A stretch of 64,000 nucleotides of DNA from CANMIH01 sp049116335 (GTDB taxonomy: Bacteria > Pseudomonadota > Alphaproteobacteria > Rhodobacterales > Rhodobacteraceae), in assembly GCA_049116335.1 (NCBI GenBank), contig JAGDYZ010000021.1:1-64000 (forward strand), written 5' to 3'. Below, one piece after another: positions 59,973-64,000 of this stretch. The position numbers and the translations under genes were made by a program. The notes below the pieces were generated by a model, which was given only the letters and a program-made list of their open reading frames with translations, ran no database searches and was not told where the DNA came from. The first letter of the stretch is position 1. Each line of letters starts with the position of its first letter.

Positions 59973-60752
59973 TTAGGCGGCGGCTTCGCCGGGCTTTTTG
60001 CCCAGAATGATCATCGAGAGCAGATCATCATCGGTCACATCGTCGATCTCAACCGTGCCCACCAGCTGACCGTTTTTCATCACGCTGGCACGGTCACAGA
60101 GCTCCATCACCGCATGCACATCGTGATCAATCAGGAAGATCCCGATGCCCTCGGCCTTGAGCTGTTGGATCAGCTCGGCCACCATCTGAGTTTCATGCGG
60201 ACCAAGTGCTGCCGTGGGTTCGTCCATGATCAAGATCTTGGCGTTGAAATACACCGCGCGGGCAATCGCGACCGACTGACGCTGCCCCCCTGACAGGGCG
60301 CTGACCGGTTCCGAAAACTTGCGGAAGTTCGGGTTCAGGCGCCCCATGATCTTGCGGCATTCCGATTCCATGGCGGCATCATCCACCAATCCCAACGGCG
60401 TGACCAACTCACGCCCAAGGAACAGGTTTGCCGCCGCATCCAGATTGTCCGCCAAAGCAAGCGTCTGATAGATCGTCTCGATGTTTTGCGCCCGCGCATC
60501 GCGTGGTGTGTGGATCTCGACCTTGTTGCCATTGACGCGGATTTCGCCGCTGTCCATGGCGTAGGCGCCTGAGAGGATCTTGATCAGGGTCGATTTGCCC
60601 GCGCCGTTGTGCCCCAAAAGGCCCACAACTTCGCCCGGATGCAAATCGACTGATACATGATCCACCGCTTTGACCCCACCGAAGGAAATCGAGATATCCT
60701 TCATTTCGACCAGAGGCGTTTCGCCTGCGTTTCTATGTGGATTACGCGCCAT
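59973..60752 (-). CDS. xylG: Sugar ABC transporter ATP-binding protein (xylose type)
   Basis: A protein of about 259 residues with one ATPase domain: Walker A GHNGAGKST, Q-loop YQTLAL, signature LSGGQRQSV and Walker B ILIMDEPTAA. E. coli XylG has two fused ATPase domains; this is the single-domain type common in alphaproteobacterial sugar importers, which would act as a dimer. The ATG at 60752 shares bases with the permease stop (TGATG); a GTG lies one codon upstream. It energises import by XylF and XylH. Confidence 0.9.
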   Translation of the reverse strand: MARNPHRNAGETPLVEMKDISISFGGVKAVDHVSVDLHPGEVVGLLGHNGAGKSTLIKILSGAYAMDSGEIRVNGNKVEIHTPRDARAQNIETIYQTLALADNLDAAANLFLGRELVTPLGLVDDAAMESECRKIMGRLNPNFRKFSEPVSALSGGQRQSVAIARAVYFNAKILIMDEPTAALGPHETQMVAELIQQLKAEGIGIFLIDHDVHAVMELCDRASVMKNGQLVGTVEIDDVTDDDLLSMIILGKKPGEAAA

Positions 60753-62050
60753 CACTTTGTCCCCAAACGCTTGCGATATTGAATGTCGATCCAGACCGCA
60801 AAGACCAGAACCGCACCCACGACGATGTTTTGCAGTGGTGCATCCACACCAACCATCGCCATGCCCGATTGCAGGCTTTGCATCACCAGCGCCCCTAGGA
60901 TCGCGCCATAGATCGTGCCAAGCCCGCCAGAGAGCGCTGTGCCGCCGATCACCGCCGCCGCAATCACGCGCAGTTCGTCCAGAGTGCCAATGTCATTGGT
61001 GTGGCTCGACAGACGGGCCGAGGCGACAACGGCGGACAGGGCACAAAGGAAGCCCATGAGCGCAAAGATCTTGACGGTCAGCAACCGGGTGTTGATCCCC
61101 GAAAGCTCCGCCGCATCGGGATTGCCCCCTGTAGCAAAGATATAGCGGCCAAAGCGTGTGCGTTTTGCAATCACCGTCATCACAACGGCCACGGCGATCA
61201 GGATAAGCACCGAGATCGGCAGGCCGTAACCCACTTCCAATCCCTCAGGCATCACTTCCCCACGCGCTTCGAACATGCGTTTCAGCTTGCGCGACGGGAT
61301 ATGATAGGCGTTGAGAACTGCGACAAATCCCAGAATGGCCCCGGCAACAATGCCCATCACCGTCAGTTCGGCCCACATCGGTTTGACGTGGAAGCCATGA
61401 CCTGCCCGCGATTTGCGGCCCATCCACAGGCCCCAAACGGAGAGCACCGCCGCAACAGCACCAATCACCCAGCTCCAGAATTCACCCAGCGTGCCGTTGA
61501 TGCCGCCAAGTTTCAGAAAGGTCGCATCCAGCGGTGCGATGGTTTGACCATCGGTCATAAACCACCCCACGTTGCGCCAAAGCAGGAACCCGCCAAGGGT
61601 CACAATAAAGGCCGGTATGGCGTGATAGCCTACAAGCCAGCCCTGCAAGGCACCAATTACGGTCCCGACGGCAAGTCCCGCAAGAATGGTCACCACCCAG
61701 ATCATCGGATGATCGAATCCAAGCCCCAAAGCGGTCGGCAGGATATCGGTCTGGGTGATCGCCATCACGGCCGAACTCACCGCGAGCAACCCGCCCACCG
61801 ACAGGTCGATGTGGCGTGTGACGATGATAAACACCATGCCGGTGGCCATGATCGCCACGGAAACGGTCTGAATCGTCAGATTGAACAGATTGCGCGGGGT
61901 TAAAAAGCGTCCATCCGTAAAGATGTTGAACCCAATGCACAGGATGACAAAGGCGCCGATCATGCCCAATAGCCGCATATCCAGCTCAAGCTGCTGGAAC
62001 ATAGTGCGCGACGTCTGTTGGGAAACCGGCTGAGAGGTGGTGTCGCTCAT
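60752..62050 (-). CDS. xylH: Sugar ABC transporter permease (xylose type)
   Basis: A protein of 432 residues with eleven or so membrane helices of the branched-chain/ribose permease class. TGMVFIIVTRHIDLSVGGLLA and GGTALSGGLGTIYGAILGAL are class hallmarks; IFATGGNPDAAELSGIN precedes the coupling helix. GGAG precedes the ATG at 62050 with seven-base spacing, better than the ATG at 62062. It sits between xylF and xylG. Confidence 0.9.
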   Translation of the reverse strand: MSDTTSQPVSQQTSRTMFQQLELDMRLLGMIGAFVILCIGFNIFTDGRFLTPRNLFNLTIQTVSVAIMATGMVFIIVTRHIDLSVGGLLAVSSAVMAITQTDILPTALGLGFDHPMIWVVTILAGLAVGTVIGALQGWLVGYHAIPAFIVTLGGFLLWRNVGWFMTDGQTIAPLDATFLKLGGINGTLGEFWSWVIGAVAAVLSVWGLWMGRKSRAGHGFHVKPMWAELTVMGIVAGAILGFVAVLNAYHIPSRKLKRMFEARGEVMPEGLEVGYGLPISVLILIAVAVVMTVIAKRTRFGRYIFATGGNPDAAELSGINTRLLTVKIFALMGFLCALSAVVASARLSSHTNDIGTLDELRVIAAAVIGGTALSGGLGTIYGAILGALVMQSLQSGMAMVGVDAPLQNIVVGAVLVFAVWIDIQYRKRLGTK

Positions 62051-62124
62051 GGCGCACTCCATTCTTCAGCGTCAAAATAGGTGGCACACGCCCCCACAAC
62101 AGGGGGCGCGGCCAATTGATGAAA

Positions 62125-63153
62125 TCAGTTACAGGGTGCTGGACCGTTCGACACGCCCTGGCAGAGCGCCTCTTGGGTGATCCAGCCCGCATCCACAACC
62201 AAGGTCAGATTGTCTTTGGTCACCGGAACCGGCGCCAGGAACATCGATGTCATGGCGGTGCCACCGGGCGAGGTCCACGAACCTGCGCCGTCCACGGCAC
62301 TCATCTCTGCACCACCGGCCAGAGCCACGGCAATCTCACCCGCTGCGCGGCCCAGATCTCGAGCGTCTTTCCAGACCGAAACGGTCTGCGTGCCTTTGGC
62401 AACCCGGTTCAGCGCGGCGTGGTCGCCGTCCTGACCCGACACGGGCAGGCCATCAAGGCCCTGTGCGGTCAGCGCGGCCACAACACCACCTGCGGTGCCG
62501 TCATTTGAGGCAACAATCGCATCAACCTTGTTGTCCTGCGCGGTCAGGATCTGTTCCATGTTGCGCTGAGCATTCGCGGGCAGCCAGCCATCGGTATAGG
62601 CTTCGCCAACAATCTTGACCGCACCGCTGTCAATCGCCGCCTGCAGGATCTCCTGCTGACCGCCGCGCAGGAAGTCTGCGTTTGGATCGGTGGGCGAGCC
62701 TTTGATCATGACATAGTTGCCGCTGGGCTGGGTTTCCAGCACGGCGCGGGCCTGCATGCGGCCAACTTCAACATTGTCAAACGTCAGATAGAAGGCACGT
62801 GGGTCTTCGATCAGACGGTCATAGGCAACCACAGGAATACCTTCGTCCGCAGCGGCCTGAACCGCCGGACCAATCGCCTGCGCGTCCTGCGCCAGAATGA
62901 TCAGCGCATCCACGCCCTGAGCGATCAGGCTTTCAACATCTGCCAGCTGTTTGGCTGAAGACGACTGTGCGTCTGCCGACACATAGGTCGCGCCGCCCGC
63001 ATCCAGCGCGCCTTTGATGGCCGCTTCGTCCGTTTTCCAGCGCTCTTCCTGAAAGTTCGACCAGCTGACACCAATGGTCAGATCCGCGGCCATTGCCCCC
63101 GACGCCAGTGACATAGCGATGGCAAGTGCGGACACACCTTTCAAATAGGTCAT
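62125..63153 (-). CDS. xylF: D-xylose periplasmic binding protein
   Basis: A 342-residue exported sugar-binding protein with a signal peptide ending GAMAAD. The mature start LTIGVSWSNFQEERWKTDE, VVAYDRLI, IKGSPTDPNADFLRGGQQ and SNDGTAGGVVAALTAQGL match XylF. A strong AAGGGAGGA site precedes the ATG. It is the first gene of the xylFHG-xylA operon and is divergent from the ROK repressor at 63304. Confidence 0.93.
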   Translation of the reverse strand: MTYLKGVSALAIAMSLASGAMAADLTIGVSWSNFQEERWKTDEAAIKGALDAGGATYVSADAQSSSAKQLADVESLIAQGVDALIILAQDAQAIGPAVQAAADEGIPVVAYDRLIEDPRAFYLTFDNVEVGRMQARAVLETQPSGNYVMIKGSPTDPNADFLRGGQQEILQAAIDSGAVKIVGEAYTDGWLPANAQRNMEQILTAQDNKVDAIVASNDGTAGGVVAALTAQGLDGLPVSGQDGDHAALNRVAKGTQTVSVWKDARDLGRAAGEIAVALAGGAEMSAVDGAGSWTSPGGTAMTSMFLAPVPVTKDNLTLVVDAGWITQEALCQGVSNGPAPCN

Positions 63154-63224
63154 TTCATTCCTCCCTTAAACATTCGGCGCACCCAACCTCCGACAGCAGG
63201 TGACCTTGGAATCAGAGCCTACAC

Positions 63225-63245
63225 ATTTTTTTCGAGCAAAAAAAT
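63225..63245. promoter_or_regulatory. AT-rich palindrome between xylF and the ROK gene
   Basis: A run of seven T (63226-63232), CGAGC and a run of seven A (63238-63244) make a 21-bp symmetric site flanked by A and T. More A/T tracts follow to 63270. It is the likely operator of the ROK repressor controlling the xylose operon. Confidence 0.5.
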
Positions 63246-63303
63246 AACTTTTTTTCATTTCAAAAATTAAATACGGTGAAGGCAGGAGGAGTAAGGACAT
63301 ATC

Positions 63304-64000
63304 ATGACACTCAGCACGCGCAGCAGCCCGTCATCGGACCCACGTGAGGTGGGGCGACTTCAGGTGTTTGATCTGATCCGAGCCGCCGGATGCATCGCCC
63401 GAATTGACATCGCCCGCGAAACACAACTGAGCCCGGCGACAGTCACGGTGCTAACCTCTCAGCTTTTGGAAGGTGGTTTGATTGAAGAGATCACACCCGA
63501 CCTCAGCAGCCAGCCGCCAGAAGCCCGTCGCGGTCGCCCACGTGTCGCCCTGCGGGTGCGCGGCGCGGCCTATCGTGTGGCGGGCGTCAAAATTGCCCAC
63601 AATCACATTTCCGTCCTGATCCTGGATTTCGAAGGGCACGAAATCGCCACCCATGACATGCAACTGACCGAACCTCGGATGCCTCCGAAACAGCTGAGCG
63701 AAGCCGTCCTGAAGGCAGTTGCGGAAACCTGTGAACTGGCCGACGTCCAGCCGTCGGATCTCTCTGGAATTGGCCTCGCCATCCCCGGATTGGTCGACGC
63801 GCGCAGGAATTTTATTTATTGGTCTTCAGCACTTACCGAGAGAAATGTCGATTTCGGAACCGTGATGGCAGATCAGGCCCCCTGCCCCGTCTTCCTCGAC
63901 AATGACGCCAATCTGGTGGCCAAGGCGGAACACCTCTTTGGCAAGGCACGCAATGAAAGCGACTTTGTTGTCATCACCGTCGAACACGGTGTGGGCATGG
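63304..64000 (+). CDS. xylR: ROK-family transcriptional repressor, probably of xylose genes (partial)
   Basis: The first 232 codons of a ROK regulator, cut by the window end. Residues 17-60 form a winged helix (VFDLIRAAGCIARIDIARET, then LSPATVTVLTSQLLE). The ROK kinase-like domain begins near residue 90 (RVAGVKIAHNHISVLIL), with GIGLAIPGLVD and VFLDNDANLVAKAEHLFGKA. AGGAGGAG precedes the ATG. Divergence from xylFHG-xylA with a shared AT-rich palindrome supports a xylose-responsive repressor. The zinc-binding CXCG region is beyond the window. Confidence 0.85.
   Translation, partial: MTLSTRSSPSSDPREVGRLQVFDLIRAAGCIARIDIARETQLSPATVTVLTSQLLEGGLIEEITPDLSSQPPEARRGRPRVALRVRGAAYRVAGVKIAHNHISVLILDFEGHEIATHDMQLTEPRMPPKQLSEAVLKAVAETCELADVQPSDLSGIGLAIPGLVDARRNFIYWSSALTERNVDFGTVMADQAPCPVFLDNDANLVAKAEHLFGKARNESDFVVITVEHGVGM

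Noticed and set aside
61001..61903. Long plus-strand frame inside xylH
   Set aside because: It is rich in His, Arg and Gln in the pattern of an antisense shadow of a membrane protein.

Overview
The window looks like chromosomal DNA from a marine alphaproteobacterium of the Roseobacter group (Rhodobacterales). It is GC-rich and densely packed with many 1-14 nt gene overlaps. Family-level markers agree: an NDUFS4-like complex I subunit, a DUF3572-PleD neighbourhood, a short HisD paralogue, a non-pyrrolysine MttB homologue, and pca and xyl catabolic genes. No phage genes, CRISPR array, rRNA or intact insertion sequence was seen. The only transposase-like gene is a RAYT whose catalytic tyrosine appears to be lost.

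Layout. 1-4.6 kb: the tail of a probable glyA, a DMT exporter, a three-gene glycolipid/lipid A sugar-transfer operon (GT2, LABN, ArnT-like) and a secreted YHYH protein. 4.6-11.4 kb: a TetR-PspA-YiaA envelope-stress unit with four matching 13-bp operators, DUF817 and EamA membrane proteins, a desaturase-DUF2061 pair facing an XRE regulator, and a Tas-like reductase. 11.4-20.6 kb: the RAYT, an MFS carrier, metG, a globin-coupled chemotaxis transducer, truB, a HAD-hydrolase pair and an FKBP isomerase. 20.7-27.5 kb: a co-directional catabolic run (pcaD, esterase, pcaB, MFS, alcohol dehydrogenase, enolase-superfamily enzyme) followed by a BigR/SqrR-type ArsR regulator with the two persulfide-sensing cysteines. 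27.5-38.7 kb: a GNAT, a possible structured small RNA, DUF3592, a Tat-exported molybdenum hydroxylase with its [2Fe-2S] subunit facing a TetR gene across a perfect 16-bp inverted repeat, an HxlR-EamA pair sharing a 43-bp nested palindrome, an SDR that has lost its catalytic Lys, an L,D-transpeptidase, and a MerR/P1B-ATPase metal-efflux pair with a 19-bp-spacer promoter.

38.7-53.4 kb: uvrB, the NDUFS4-like gene, a gene-poor stretch beside tRNA-Gln, and two signalling loci. One pairs an H-NOX-like protein with a diguanylate cyclase, but the H-NOX lacks the proximal heme His and the YxSxR motif. The other is a PleD-like cyclase whose first receiver lacks the phosphoryl-accepting Asp. Then come mttB-like, HAD and DUF3572 genes, and an ECF sigma/anti-sigma/CpxP-CnrX-like sensor operon next to an EF-hand protein. 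53.6-64 kb: DUF983-NUDIX-hydrolase, LysR facing a HisD/HpsN-like dehydrogenase, a small lipoprotein, and a complete xylFHG-xylA D-xylose uptake and isomerisation operon facing a ROK repressor cut by the window edge.

The window is mostly core genome with small regulated modules. The most unusual content is regulatory: a heme-less H-NOX-like/DGC pair, a PleD with an unphosphorylatable receiver, and several clean operator palindromes that link regulators to their neighbours. All family calls were made by reading the sequence without database searches. Comparisons with reference proteins (PleD, H-NOX, RAYT, SqrR) rest on recalled sequences.
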